Assembly (NCBI RefSeq): GCF_946478805.1
Contig: NZ_CAMLDC010000002.1
Coordinates: 124,001 to 188,000 of the forward strand
Direction of reading: 5' to 3'
DNA length: 64,000 nucleotides
Source: an uncultured Fluviicola sp.
GTDB lineage: Bacteria; Bacteroidota; Bacteroidia; Flavobacteriales; Crocinitomicaceae
In this document: positions 35,897 through 45,500 of the stretch, piece by piece
Layout of the letters: each line of letters starts with the position of its first letter
Numbering within the stretch: position 1 is the stretch's first letter
Notes under the pieces: model-generated
Seen by the model: the letters and a program-made list of their open reading frames with translations, nothing else
Databases searched by the model: none
Told to the model about the DNA's origin: nothing
Made by a program: the position numbers and the translations under genes

Positions 35897-36805
35897 AATC
35901 AGGTAGGTTTCCCCGTCTTCAACCACCCGTACGTTTTCAAAAATCGCGGATGCTTCTTCGAAATGCTTCAGACCGGTCTCGTAGCGCGCACTCAAGTGTC
36001 CCAACAACAGCTTCCCTACTTCCGCTTGTTTTGCTACGGTAGCTGCCTGCTCAGCAGTTGAATGAAAGGTTTGCTTCGCCCGCTCCAGCTTATCATTCAG
36101 AAATGTCGCTTCATGATATAACACATCCACTTTCCGGATATAATCCACTATTCGTTCATCAAAAATGGTATCAGAACAATAAGCGTAAGATTTGCTTGGT
36201 TTCGCTGAATAAGTATATTCATCTGCATGGATTATCTCACCGGATCCGAGCTCCACATCGACTCCCTGCTTCAATTTCGGAATCAGGGTCAATGAAAGTC
36301 CAGCTTCTTCAAATCGTTCTGCATTCAGTCTGCGTTCTTTCGGTTTTTCCTTAATCAGGAAACCATTGGTCGGAATCCGGTGACTTAGGGGAAAAGTCCA
36401 GATCTCAATCAGTTTGTCTTCAAAAATTAAACGATGTTCTTTTCCATTCAATGAAACGAAATTGAGTTCAAACCCCAATTTGGCTCCACCTACTTCCAAT
36501 TGCAGACGGATAATTTGTTCCAGTTCTTCCGGACCATAAACAGTTAATCCTTTGTCTCTCCCCAATAAATGTAAGGTACTTAAGAGACCGACTAATCCGA
36601 AAAAATGATCTCCGTGAAGATGGGAAATAAGAATGTGATTGATTTTCTGAATGTGAACCTGGTTTCTGCGCAACTGAACTTGTGTTCCCTCTCCGCAATC
36701 AATCAAAATATGGCGATCATTGCAGTGCACATATTGAGAAGTAGGATTTCTATTTGAAGTTGGCAATGCAGCACCTGAACCTAATATGGTTACTTCAAAA
36801 TTCAT
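35894..36805 (-). CDS. rnz: Ribonuclease Z
   Basis: RNase Z (elaC type), 303 residues; endonucleolytic maturation of tRNA 3' ends. Seen: FEVTILGSGAALPT at the N-terminus, the zinc motif HLHGDHFFGL, HRIPTNGFLI, the acidic YCSDTIFDERI segment and HSTAEQAA near the C-terminus. It lies 4 bases downstream of a STAS-domain gene and probably shares the pyrR-pyrB transcript. Its stop codon is inside the inverted repeat. Confidence 0.95.
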   Translation of the reverse strand: MNFEVTILGSGAALPTSNRNPTSQYVHCNDRHILIDCGEGTQVQLRRNQVHIQKINHILISHLHGDHFFGLVGLLSTLHLLGRDKGLTVYGPEELEQIIRLQLEVGGAKLGFELNFVSLNGKEHRLIFEDKLIEIWTFPLSHRIPTNGFLIKEKPKERRLNAERFEEAGLSLTLIPKLKQGVDVELGSGEIIHADEYTYSAKPSKSYAYCSDTIFDERIVDYIRKVDVLYHEATFLNDKLERAKQTFHSTAEQAATVAKQAEVGKLLLGHLSARYETGLKHFEEASAIFENVRVVEDGETYLI

Positions 36806-36809
36806 CCCT

Positions 36810-37148
36810 CTATATCAAGACTGATTTTGCCTCTGCCAATGTTTCTGAAATATTTAGAACCTTGTCCAATTGAGCTATACGGATCATCTTAGCAACATTT
36901 TCCTGCAAACCGCAGAGAATAAACTGCCCATTGGTGTCTTTGCATAAGCGATTTGCTGTCAGTACAGCAGATAAGCCGGATGAATCACAATACCTTGTTT
37001 TCGAGAGATCCAAAATAATCGAGTTTACTCCATTCTTGTTCAACAGAAGCAGCTCTCCCTTTAAATCAGGAGCATTTGACGCATCCAATTTTTCAACGGA
37101 AGATTGAATGACCGTAAAGTTGGTATCTTGTGCAATAATAAAATTCAT
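36810..37148 (-). CDS. STAS-domain protein (anti-sigma-antagonist type)
   Basis: A 112-residue single STAS domain, SpoIIAA-like. The phosphorylatable Ser is in SKTRYCDSSGLSAVL. Such proteins switch partners by Ser phosphorylation. ATG 37148 (MNFIIAQD) is chosen; the longer frame overlaps pyrB and has no domain sequence. No anti-sigma kinase is adjacent, but a SiaB-like kinase lies at 41924 in this window. It is 64 bases after pyrB and 4 bases before rnz. Confidence 0.85.
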   Translation of the reverse strand: MNFIIAQDTNFTVIQSSVEKLDASNAPDLKGELLLLNKNGVNSIILDLSKTRYCDSSGLSAVLTANRLCKDTNGQFILCGLQENVAKMIRIAQLDKVLNISETLAEAKSVLI

Positions 37149-37212
37149 GTTGCCACAGTGTTTATCAAATGTAACAAAATATTCTTTCTTAACACCTGAA
37201 AATGAAAAGACT

Positions 37213-38142
37213 TTAGCGTCCGATCTTAGCCGCAAGCAAATAAATAACCGCCATTCTGATTGCAACCCCGTTCTCAACTTGCTGAAGGATAATCGATTGC
37301 TTCGAATCAGCAACATCTGAGGTGATCTCTACTCCCCTGTTAATCGGTCCCGGATGCATGACAATAATCTCTTTGTCCAGACTATCCAGGATTTCCTTGT
37401 TCAATCCGTATTGCATGGAATATTCTCTCAAACTCGGGAAGTACTGGATATCCTGTCTTTCCAACTGAATGCGGAGCATGTTCGCCACATCACACCATTC
37501 CAATGCTCTTCTCAGGTTGTGTTCCACTTTGATTCCCAACATATCGATGTATTTAGGAATCAAGGTTGTCGGTCCGCAAACCATTACTTCAGCACCCAAT
37601 TTTTGAAGGGCATAAATGTTTGATAAAGCTACCCGTGAATGCAGGATATCTCCGACAATTACCACTTTCTTCCCTTCAACCGAGCCAAGTCTTTCCCGGA
37701 TTGAGAAGGCGTCCAATAATCCTTGCGTCGGATGTTCGTGTGTTCCATCTCCGGCATTGATCACGCAAGTATCCGTTCTTTCCGAAAGGAATTTTGCAGC
37801 TCCCGGATTGGGATGGCGCATCACCACCATATCCACTTTCATGGAGAGAATATTGTTTACCGTATCAATTAGCGTTTCACCTTTCTTTACGGAGGATGAA
37901 CTGGCTGAAAAATTTACTACATCTGCAGATAACCGTTTTTCAGCTAATTCAAAGGAAAGTCTTGTTCTGGTGGAATTTTCAAAAAAGAGATTGGCAATCG
38001 TAATGTCTCGAAGTGAAGGAACTTTTTTGATTGGCCGATTAATAACTTCCTTAAAACTATCCGCAGTTTTAAAGATCAATTCGATATCCTGACGAGTCAA
38101 GTCTCGAATTCCAACTAAATGATCAACACTTAAATGCTCCAT
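37213..38142 (-). CDS. pyrB: Aspartate carbamoyltransferase, catalytic chain
   Basis: PyrB, 309 residues, catalytic chain of aspartate transcarbamoylase, second step of UMP synthesis. Seen: FFENSTRTRLSFELA (carbamoyl-phosphate loop), ASSSSVKKGETLIDT (80s loop Ser-Lys), GDGTHEHPTQGLLDA and VMHPGPINRGVEI. The first base is shared with the stop of pyrR (TAATG). Confidence 0.95.
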   Translation of the reverse strand: MEHLSVDHLVGIRDLTRQDIELIFKTADSFKEVINRPIKKVPSLRDITIANLFFENSTRTRLSFELAEKRLSADVVNFSASSSSVKKGETLIDTVNNILSMKVDMVVMRHPNPGAAKFLSERTDTCVINAGDGTHEHPTQGLLDAFSIRERLGSVEGKKVVIVGDILHSRVALSNIYALQKLGAEVMVCGPTTLIPKYIDMLGIKVEHNLRRALEWCDVANMLRIQLERQDIQYFPSLREYSMQYGLNKEILDSLDKEIIVMHPGPINRGVEITSDVADSKQSIILQQVENGVAIRMAVIYLLAAKIGR

Positions 38143-38681
38143 TATTCGGGTGTATACAATACAATTTTATCTTTTCCTTCACTATCCTTCCATTCCACGG
38201 TAACACGCTCTGAATCCAGTGTATCCACGGCTTTTCCAACATAATCCGCCTGGATAGGCAGATCGCGTTGAAATCTTCTGTCAACAAGCACCATCAATTC
38301 CACACGCAACGGCCTACCGAATGCCATCAATGCATCGAGTCCGGAGCGGATTGTTCTTCCGGTATAAAGTACATCGTCAATCAGGACAACATTCTTTCCT
38401 TCAATCGTAAAGTCAATATTGGTAACGTTTGGTATAAGCGGTTTTTCCCTTCTTCTGAAATCGTCCCGATAGAAAGTGATGTCCAATTGTCCGCAAGTGA
38501 CTTTTTCCTGTCTAACCTGCTCCAGGATCTGTTTCAACCGTTCAAGCACAAAAATTCCTCTCGGTTGTAAACCGATTAAAACTGTATTTGAGAAATCATC
38601 GTGATTTTCGATTAATTGATAAGCAAGACGGTTCATGGTTAATTGAACCTGCTGTTCATCTAAAATGACTTGCTTTTCCAT
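38142..38681 (-). CDS. pyrR: PyrR, pyrimidine regulator / uracil phosphoribosyltransferase
   Basis: PyrR, 179 residues: a PRTase-fold protein that binds UMP and, in many bacteria, attenuates pyr operons through an RNA hairpin; also weak uracil phosphoribosyltransferase. Seen: the PRPP loop VVLIDDVLYTGRTIRSGLDAL (written in two parts: VVLIDDVLYTGRT, then IRSGLDAL), and RRFQRDLPIQADYVGKAV. ATG 38681 is chosen over 38720: it gives the family length, and a strong promoter lies just upstream of it. It forms an operon with pyrB. Confidence 0.9.
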   Translation of the reverse strand: MEKQVILDEQQVQLTMNRLAYQLIENHDDFSNTVLIGLQPRGIFVLERLKQILEQVRQEKVTCGQLDITFYRDDFRRREKPLIPNVTNIDFTIEGKNVVLIDDVLYTGRTIRSGLDALMAFGRPLRVELMVLVDRRFQRDLPIQADYVGKAVDTLDSERVTVEWKDSEGKDKIVLYTPE

Positions 38682-38686
38682 CAAGG

Positions 38687-38716
38687 CAAATGTAGTAAAA
38701 GGATTCGATTTGCCAA
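38687..38716 (-). promoter_or_regulatory. pyrR: pyrR-pyrB operon promoter
   Basis: On the minus strand TTG (38714-38716), exactly 19 bases, then TACATTTG (38687-38694), a good match to TTTG-N19..21-TAnnTTTG. The -7 element ends 5 bases before ATG 38681, so the transcript would have almost no leader. Confidence 0.62.
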
Positions 38717-39011
38717 TCATTTTTATGAATTTAAACGCCTCAGCTAAATCGTTTTAAATACCTTTTATTCTAATTGAACCGATTAAAAATCAATTTTTTA
38801 CCATTCAATCAATAAAGTGAATATTTTACTCATTTTTTTATTAAATTCTAAAAACTTAGTGTACTTTTGAAGCCAGGTCGAAAAAATTCACATTTTCTAT
38901 TTTGGAAATTTTAATTTGGGATTTTAGATGTCGGAAGATATTTACTTTTTCATAGGGTTGGTTATTGGTTATAAATTTTGAAACGTAAATCCGGCATCTA
39001 GATCCCATTTT
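38717..39011. other. Gene-free AT-rich region between divergent or unrelated genes
   Basis: Nothing coding seen. It holds an imperfect inverted repeat, GGGATTTTAGATGTCGG (38918-38934) and CCGGCATCTAGATCCC (38991-39006), which encloses 56 bases. A plus-strand TACTTTTG near 38863 resembles a -7 element but no gene follows it. Confidence 0.4.
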
Positions 39012-39356
39012 TTATCCACCTTTCCGCTTTGTTTTATATCCTTCTTTTGTCAACAATTCAATGATTTTATCTCTAAAAGATCCTTGGATAATTATTTCCC
39101 CGTCTTTTGCAGTTCCACCTACTCCGCACTTCGATTTTAACAGTTTACCCAATTCTTTCAAATCTTCATCCGATCCGACAAATCCTTCAACCAAAGTCAC
39201 TTCTTTTCCTGCACGTTGTTTTTTATCCAATGAAACATACAACAATTGTTTGGATGCTTCCAATATTTCGGGTTCCTCATTCGTTTCAAAATCATAGGAA
39301 AAATCCGGATTTGTGGAGTAAACAATATTCACTCTTTCTTTATTCTTTTTACTCAT
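39012..39356 (-). CDS. SUI1/eIF1-like translation factor (YciH type)
   Basis: A 114-residue protein whose C-terminal two thirds are the SUI1 domain: LDKKQRAGKEVTLVEGF (the conserved basic loop that contacts the initiation site in eIF1), LLKSKCGVGGTAKDGEI and IQGSFRDKIIELLTKEG. In bacteria such proteins may proof-read start-codon selection, but a role is not settled. It overlaps the GDPD gene by 4 bases. Confidence 0.9.
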   Translation of the reverse strand: MSKKNKERVNIVYSTNPDFSYDFETNEEPEILEASKQLLYVSLDKKQRAGKEVTLVEGFVGSDEDLKELGKLLKSKCGVGGTAKDGEIIIQGSFRDKIIELLTKEGYKTKRKGG

Positions 39357-40159
39357 TTGTACTTTTCAATTAATGTTGCTTTAATGTCATCTGTCAATAG
39401 ATAATGTGGCCGTTTATCCAGTGCAGATTCTATTCCATCAGGAGAGCGGACATCGTAAATAATTACCTTCCGATTCCCCAATGATTTTATCACATCTACG
39501 TCTGTAGCTGAAATATCCGCATTTCGAAAAACCACGCCATAAGAATTCCCCGAGTTAGGAGAATTCAAAAATGCTTCCACATTCGTCGCGTTGTAATATG
39601 TCAGGTAACTGGTCAGTTCATGTAATACATCAAAAAATCTTCCCGTATTTGAAATGATTGCCAGGTTCCCATTATAAAAATATTCCTGTGCCCCGATCAA
39701 AGCTTCATACAACAAAGTAGAATCTACTATTCCTCCAGCACCATCCGATTCTTTCAAATCCAATATCAGGGAAATACCATTCAGGTTCGAAGGTAGATCC
39801 GTTAATCGGATCATCCGTTCTTTTTCAAGTGACTTATACCTCAAACCAGATAAGTAGTCATCGTGTTTTTGGGGTATTTTACCGGAACCATCTGATTCCG
39901 TGTCCAGTTCCGCATCGTGAAAAAGCCACAGTGTCCCGTCCAAAGATAATTGCACATCGATTTCGATCATTTCAACTTTTTCAAAGCTCAGTGCATACCT
40001 GTAAGCTTCCAGGCTGTTGTCATGATAATTACTGCTTGAAATATGCAAACCGGCACAAGCGTGCCCTCCGATTTTCGTAAATGGATATTGATCTTCCCGT
40101 TTCTTGCATGAAACCAGAAAAAACAAAACGATGAGCAGGAAACCGTATTTAGAACTCAT
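39353..40159 (-). CDS. GDPD-type lipoprotein phosphodiesterase
   Basis: A 268-residue lipoprotein: lipobox FFLVSC with Cys18, then a glycerophosphodiester phosphodiesterase/PLC-like TIM-barrel. Seen: GGHACAGLH, NSLEAYRYAL, MIEIDVQLSLDGTLWLFHD (catalytic/metal Glu, Asp, His) and SLILDLK. It likely cleaves glycerophosphodiesters outside the cell or in the periplasm. The first His-Arg motif of canonical GDPD (HRG) is replaced by GHACAG, so activity should not be assumed. It overlaps its neighbours by 4 and 11 bases. Confidence 0.78.
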   Translation of the reverse strand: MSSKYGFLLIVLFFLVSCKKREDQYPFTKIGGHACAGLHISSSNYHDNSLEAYRYALSFEKVEMIEIDVQLSLDGTLWLFHDAELDTESDGSGKIPQKHDDYLSGLRYKSLEKERMIRLTDLPSNLNGISLILDLKESDGAGGIVDSTLLYEALIGAQEYFYNGNLAIISNTGRFFDVLHELTSYLTYYNATNVEAFLNSPNSGNSYGVVFRNADISATDVDVIKSLGNRKVIIYDVRSPDGIESALDKRPHYLLTDDIKATLIEKYK

Positions 40160-40661
40160 GGTAATAAGCTATTTCTGCAAAATAATTCCACATAAAAAAA
40201 TGATTTGATCGTCCGGTATATGCATCGTATTTCCATTCAATCGCCGGTCCGATCCCTCCTGTAATTGCAATCCTGTTTTTTTTTCCAATCAGGAGTCTGC
40301 AAGCCCCAAAACTTTCAGTGGTATGGATCATCGGATGTTTCTCTGGGACTTTTGTATTTAAAAGTGAGTAAGACAATCGAATCAAGGGAGCAATCGAAAA
40401 CCAATCAGTCAATTTGAGTTTGTAGGATAAATCATAACCGATACACGGATTAATCTGTTTTTGAAAAATGGTCTTGTTAATTCCGAAACCGACAAATACC
40501 TCATGGGACAGTTTTTTTTTGGTTAACTGGCCGCGAATATGAGAAAAGAAATCCTGGGGATGGTAATTTAAATCGACTCCAACCGAATAGACTGTGGAAT
40601 CTTGAGCGTTTCCAAAAAAAGGAAGAAACAACAATATCAAAAAAGCAAGCCTTCGAAACAT
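40149..40661 (-). CDS. Exported beta-barrel-like protein, unknown
   Basis: A 170-residue protein with signal peptide MFRRLAFLILLFLPFFGNAQ. The mature part consists of about eight amphipathic strands ending ..EIAYYHEF with aromatic C-terminus, as in small outer-membrane barrels. No known family is recognised. It overlaps the GDPD gene by 11 bases and follows the cysteine-rich protein by 32 bases. Confidence 0.68.
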   Translation of the reverse strand: MFRRLAFLILLFLPFFGNAQDSTVYSVGVDLNYHPQDFFSHIRGQLTKKKLSHEVFVGFGINKTIFQKQINPCIGYDLSYKLKLTDWFSIAPLIRLSYSLLNTKVPEKHPMIHTTESFGACRLLIGKKNRIAITGGIGPAIEWKYDAYTGRSNHFFMWNYFAEIAYYHEF

Positions 40662-40693
40662 GTTTCAAAAATAAGGAATGCCTTATCGTAAAA

Positions 40694-40834
40694 CTAAAGT
40701 TTCGGACACTTTTTACAGTGATATCCTTTTCTTTTATACTTTTTGCAACAATCTTTCTTCTTGTCGCAAGAGCAGTTATTACAAGTGAATAGAGGTAAAA
40801 TTGTTTGCGCTGTGTAAACTTCTTTTTTAACCAT
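40694..40834 (-). CDS. Cysteine-rich 46-residue protein
   Basis: Short ORF: MVKKEVYTAQTILPLFTCNN, then CSCDKKKDCCKKYKRKGYHC and KKCPKL. Seven cysteines and one histidine fall in a 26-residue stretch as CxxCxC, CC and HCxxC, rich in lysine. Zinc or iron-sulfur binding is plausible, and the motif CCKKYKRKGYHCKKCP recalls short uncharacterised Bacteroidetes proteins with KxCKKCP. It is backed by a well-placed promoter (40857-40886) and by close spacing to the next gene, which makes a chance ORF less likely. No homology search was possible. Confidence 0.62.
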   Translation of the reverse strand: MVKKEVYTAQTILPLFTCNNCSCDKKKDCCKKYKRKGYHCKKCPKL

Positions 40835-40856
40835 CTTTATTTAGACTAATTCTACA

Positions 40857-40886
40857 CAAAGGTACACTTTGAAAATAAATTACCAA
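40857..40886 (-). promoter_or_regulatory. Promoter of the cysteine-rich / barrel / GDPD / SUI1 operon
   Basis: On the minus strand TTG (40884-40886), 19 bases, TACCTTTG (40857-40864), matching the Bacteroidetes consensus. It predicts a leader of about 20 bases before ATG 40834. Confidence 0.6.
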
Positions 40887-40904
40887 GGATTGTTCAAAAA
40901 TATT

Positions 40905-41005
40905 TTAGTTAAAAGATTCGAAGAGATTAAGAGATTACAAGGTTTAAAGGGTTCAAGGAGTTTAAAAAAGTGGTTAGTTTCTAGTTATTAGTGATTAGAC
41001 TAAAA
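40905..41005. repeat. Degenerate AGATTAAGAGATT / GGTTCAAGG repeat stretch
   Basis: Low-complexity intergenic DNA between two minus-strand genes, with tandem-like GATTCGAAGAGATTAAGAG and AAGGGTTCAAGGAG units, related to 15393-15490. Nothing coding. Confidence 0.45.
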
Positions 41006-41016
41006 CTATTGAACTA

Positions 41017-41922
41017 TTACGAAAACAACCGGTAAGCCATGCGGAAAACGTGCATGTGGGCATTGACAATATCACGAACATCCTTGCTGTATCCTCCGCC
41101 CATACTGCAAACAATCGGAATATTGAGTTTCTTTGCACAATTCAAGACAAATTCATCCCTCAAACGAATTCCGTTTTGTGTAACATTCAATTTCCCCAAT
41201 TTATCCGATTCCAGGATATCAACTCCACATTGATAGAAGATAAAATCAGGATGAAATGTTTCTAAAACAGAGCTTAATTCTGTCTTCAGGATACTTAAAT
41301 ACTGGGTATCATTCAAAGATGTTTCCAAATGAACATCCTTATCAGACTCTTCTTTGTGCATCGGATAATTAGCTCCACCATGCATACTGAAAGTAAACAC
41401 TTCTTGGGTATTTTTAAAGATTTCAGCCGTTCCGTTTCCCTGGTGCACATCCAAGTCCACAATCAAAATGCGCTTGAACAGTTTCTGATCCAGAAGCCAT
41501 TTGGCCGCAATTGCCTGGTCGTTTAACAAACAGAATCCCTCGCCTCTATCCGTAAATGCATGATGAGTTCCGCCTGCAATATTTAATGCTACGCCTCCAT
41601 CTTTCACCATTTCCGCACACAGACGGGTGCCTTCCATGATTCGAAGCTCGCGTCTGATCAGTTCTTCATTATGAACAAAACCACTAACTCGTTGTTCCCG
41701 GGGAGAACATGTCAAGCTCAATAGTTTATTCAGATAGTCTGTTGAATGGACTTGGTTCACAATTTTCAAATCGATCAAAGCAGGTTTCAGAAAATCCGCT
41801 TCCTCTAAAATCCCTTCATATTGCAATTGCTGATACAACAAACCATACTTCTCCATTGGAAAGCGGTGTGTACTTGGAACAGAATGAATATAAGAAGGAT
41901 GATAAGCTACAAAATAGGACAT
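41017..41922 (-). CDS. Histone-deacetylase-family hydrolase
   Basis: A 301-residue HDAC/AcuC-like zinc hydrolase. Seen: GGTHHAFTDRGEGFC (about residues 115-130, catalytic His pair), DLDVHQGNGTAE (zinc Asp/His), FSMHGGANYP, and the C-terminal CSMGGGYSKD. Prokaryotic members deacetylate acetyl-polyamines, acetoin-related enzymes or lysine residues; substrate cannot be read. It follows a kinase-like gene by one base. Confidence 0.92.
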   Translation of the reverse strand: MSYFVAYHPSYIHSVPSTHRFPMEKYGLLYQQLQYEGILEEADFLKPALIDLKIVNQVHSTDYLNKLLSLTCSPREQRVSGFVHNEELIRRELRIMEGTRLCAEMVKDGGVALNIAGGTHHAFTDRGEGFCLLNDQAIAAKWLLDQKLFKRILIVDLDVHQGNGTAEIFKNTQEVFTFSMHGGANYPMHKEESDKDVHLETSLNDTQYLSILKTELSSVLETFHPDFIFYQCGVDILESDKLGKLNVTQNGIRLRDEFVLNCAKKLNIPIVCSMGGGYSKDVRDIVNAHMHVFRMAYRLFS

Positions 41923-41923
41923 T

Positions 41924-42496
41924 TTATTGCATTCTGTCTACATCAGTCGAGAGGGTAAATAACATCAACTCATCATTGACCGGGACAAACTGGTAGTTCA
42001 ATAAACTCTTCGATTTCATTCTCATTGTAATGAAACCAAGTCCTGCACCACCTTTGTCTGAAATCAATCCGTTGTTCAATGTTTCCAAATAGAATGCTTT
42101 CACTTCTTCTTCATCCATGGCATTCAGCTTATCCAGGTAGGAAGCTAATTTTTCTTTTTCGGAAATATCAGTGAGGTTACCCAATGCAATTCGGTATGCT
42201 TTATCATTGAATGCAACGATAATCAATGCTTGTTGTTCATGATCCCATTTTTTTCCGTGGAGGAGAATGTTCTGTAAACCTTCAATCAATATAGAAAACA
42301 CACGTTTTACCAACGTTTTCTTGTCACCTGCAGAAATCATGAAATCTTCCGTGCTTAGCGTAAAGCTATTCACCAAATCCTGGTTCAAAGGACCGAAGTG
42401 CGCAACCTGAACCGAGTTGAAATGACTATCCTTAACGTCTTGAATCCAAGAGGCCAATATCATTTTGGGTTCTATGTGAAGTGTACCAGGTTGCAT
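41924..42496 (-). CDS. SiaB-like (GHKL) protein kinase
   Basis: A 190-residue cytoplasmic protein resembling SiaB-type kinases: a central helix ILIEGLQNILLHGKKW with the GHKL-type Asn and a later GLISDKGGAGLGFITMRMKS glycine-rich loop. Such kinases phosphorylate a STAS/SiaC-like partner. The STAS protein at 36810 in this window, with intact DSSG, could be such a partner, though it is not adjacent. ATG 42496 is preferred to a TTG at 42499. Confidence 0.68.
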   Translation of the reverse strand: MQPGTLHIEPKMILASWIQDVKDSHFNSVQVAHFGPLNQDLVNSFTLSTEDFMISAGDKKTLVKRVFSILIEGLQNILLHGKKWDHEQQALIIVAFNDKAYRIALGNLTDISEKEKLASYLDKLNAMDEEEVKAFYLETLNNGLISDKGGAGLGFITMRMKSKSLLNYQFVPVNDELMLFTLSTDVDRMQ

Positions 42497-42543
42497 CAAC
42501 TGTTAACAATCAGTAAATATAGCAAAGCAAAAAAGAACAAATC

Positions 42544-45500
42544 TTAATCAATGAGTAAATGAACATTTCCTTGCCACATTTTACCATCCGCAGTTATTAA
42601 TTGGTAGAAATAGACACCGTCAACCAGCTTTTCACCGGTAATATCAATTCCTCCCCAATCATTTTTGTAATTATCCGATTCGAATACCAAATTCCCCCAG
42701 CGATTCTGAATGATCAGTTTTGAATTTGGCTTCAAATTGGTAATATAGAACTCATCATTCGTATGGTCCCCATTAGCTGTCACAATATTCGGAATGACGA
42801 TTTCCCCGATAATCTGAAAATCCTTCGTGATCGAGTCAATACATCCGTCAAACGTTTCTACAACCAAAGTCATGCTGTAAGTCGTTTCAATCATTGAATT
42901 ATAACTTGCAGAAGATCCTGTACCTATTAATCCGACTCCGGCAATGGTCCAGCTATAATTCTGGAATGGGCCACCGGAACTCGCGTCAGTGAAATTGATC
43001 ACCTCTCCAGGCGATGCAACTACGTTGGAAATTGTAAAGTTCGCATTCGGAGAAGACATGGAGCCAACCGTTATGGCCGAACCGCTCGTGACACATCCGT
43101 TACCGTCCGTAATTGTCAAAGTATAAACTCCTGAATTCAGATTGGTAATGTTCAACGTTGTTAAAGGACTACCTGCCCAAGCATACGTGAATGGAGCGTT
43201 TCCTGAAACCTGGATACCACTGATTGCCCCATTATTTCCAACACAACTTTCATCGGTAATCACCACATTCGTCTGATCAATCGTTGATGGCGGAACAACT
43301 CCCACAAACAAAGTGGTTGTTGCTGTACAACCTCCATTATCCGTAACTGTTAAAGTATAATTACCTGTCGTCAGACCTGCAGCATTGATGGTATTTTGAG
43401 CAGGCGTGCTGTTCCAGGAATAAGAATAAGGTACTGTTCCACCGGAAACGGTAAGTCCTGTTATTGAACCTGATCCGACTGCACAATTGTCATTCGAAAT
43501 AACTGCATTATTGGTATTTATGGTCAGACCGGATGTACTTGGTACGTTAAACGTTGCCTGAACGGAGCAGTTTTGATCATCCGTCACTGTAATGGTATAA
43601 TTTCCTGCTGCCAAATTTGCATTACTTATAGTCGTCGGACCATTTGACCAAGAAATAACCGGATTAATTCCACCAACAACCTGAATTCCGGTAATGATTC
43701 CCGTATTCCCCGTACATCCTGTCGGCGTAATAAGTACCGAACTTTGATTCAAACTTAAAGGAACAACAGCATTAACGGTAAAAGGCCCTCCATTAGCTGT
43801 ACAACCGAAACCGTCCGTTACTATTACACTGTAGTTCCCTGGAGATAAACCGGTTTGATTCAACGTTGGGCTCACAACACCATTCCAGGTATATGTCAAT
43901 CCTGTTCCTGTAGCTGTCAATCCTGAAATCGTTCCATCATTTAGCGCACATGTTTCATTTGTTACCTGAACAGAAGCTGTATTCAAAGTTGGTCCTGCAA
44001 TCGAATTTACCGTAAACGGGCCTGCATTTGCGATACAACCCAAGTTATCCGTAACTTGTATGCTATAATTTCCAGCAGGAATATTGGAAAGGTTCAAGGT
44101 GTTATATGCGCCTGAATTCCAGGAATACGTATAAGCCGTTTGTCCGCCTGAAACGGAAAGTCCGGAAATTGCTCCGTTTGACTGCCCGCAATGTGCATCC
44201 GTAATGACAATTGAAGTAGAGTTGATTACCGGGGCTGTTGATGCTCCGATTGCAACCGGACCATAACTTGAAGTACAGCTGCTTGCATCTGTTACAACCA
44301 AAGTATAGTTTCCTGATGCCAATCCTGTATGATCTAGTGTTGGCGAACTTACTCCATTCCATTGATAAGTCAACCCGGTTCCGGTAGCCGTAATTCCTGT
44401 AATACTTCCATTATTTAAGCCACAGGTAGTTCCTGTAATCACGACATTCGTTGAATTAATGGCAGGGCCGGGTGATAAACCTACATTGAAAGGTCCCGCG
44501 ACTGTGGTACAACCAAATGCATCAGATACTGCCAATCCATAAGTTCCTCCTGGAATATTCGTATGATCCAAAGAAGGACTTGCAACCAAATTCCAGTTAT
44601 AGGTAAGGGTTCCTGCTCCACTTGCAGTAATTCCTGTGATTGCGCCGTCGTTACCGGCACAGGTTTCATTCGTAATTACAACGTTTGTAGTATTGATAAC
44701 CGGAGCTGCAATATCATTTACAGTAAATGGTCCGGCTGTTACGATACAACCAAGATTATCCGTAACCGTCAAAGTATAGTTTCCCGCCGGGATTGAAGCA
44801 AGGTTTAATGTACTGTAAGCTCCCGCATTCCAGGAATAAGTATATGCTGTTTGTCCACCTGAAACTGTAAGTCCTGAAATAGCTCCGTTTGATTGACCGC
44901 AATGTGCATGAGTAATCGCTACTGAAGCAGAATTGATTACCGGTGCACTTGAAGCTCCGATTGCAATCGGTCCATAAGTTGCAGTACAGCCAACGCCGTT
45001 TGTAACTATCAAAGTATAATTTCCTGATGCCAAACCGGTCTTATCCAAGGTCGGAGAACTTACCCCATTCCATTGATAGGTTAAACCTGTTCCTGTTGCA
45101 GTAATCCCGGTAATACTTCCATTATTCCCGCCACAAGTCGTTCCGGTTACAACCATATTTGTTGTATTAATCGTTGGCCCCGGATTTTGCGGAACATTGA
45201 TCGGTCCTAAAGAAGCCGTACATCCATTATTATCAGTAACAACCAAATTGTAATTTCCCGTATTCAGCCCTGTTATATCCAATGTTGAATAGGCACCTGT
45301 ATTCCAATTGTACGTCAAGCCGGTTCCTGTTGCAGTAATCCCGGTAATTGAACCACCACCACCTAAACAAGAAGCATTCGTAATAACCATATTGGTTGAA
45401 TTGATAGTTGGTCCACCTGAAGTTCCAATAACATAAGGGCCTGATGTGGCTGTACATCCGATTCCATCGGTAACAATCACAGTATAAGATCCGGCAGAAG

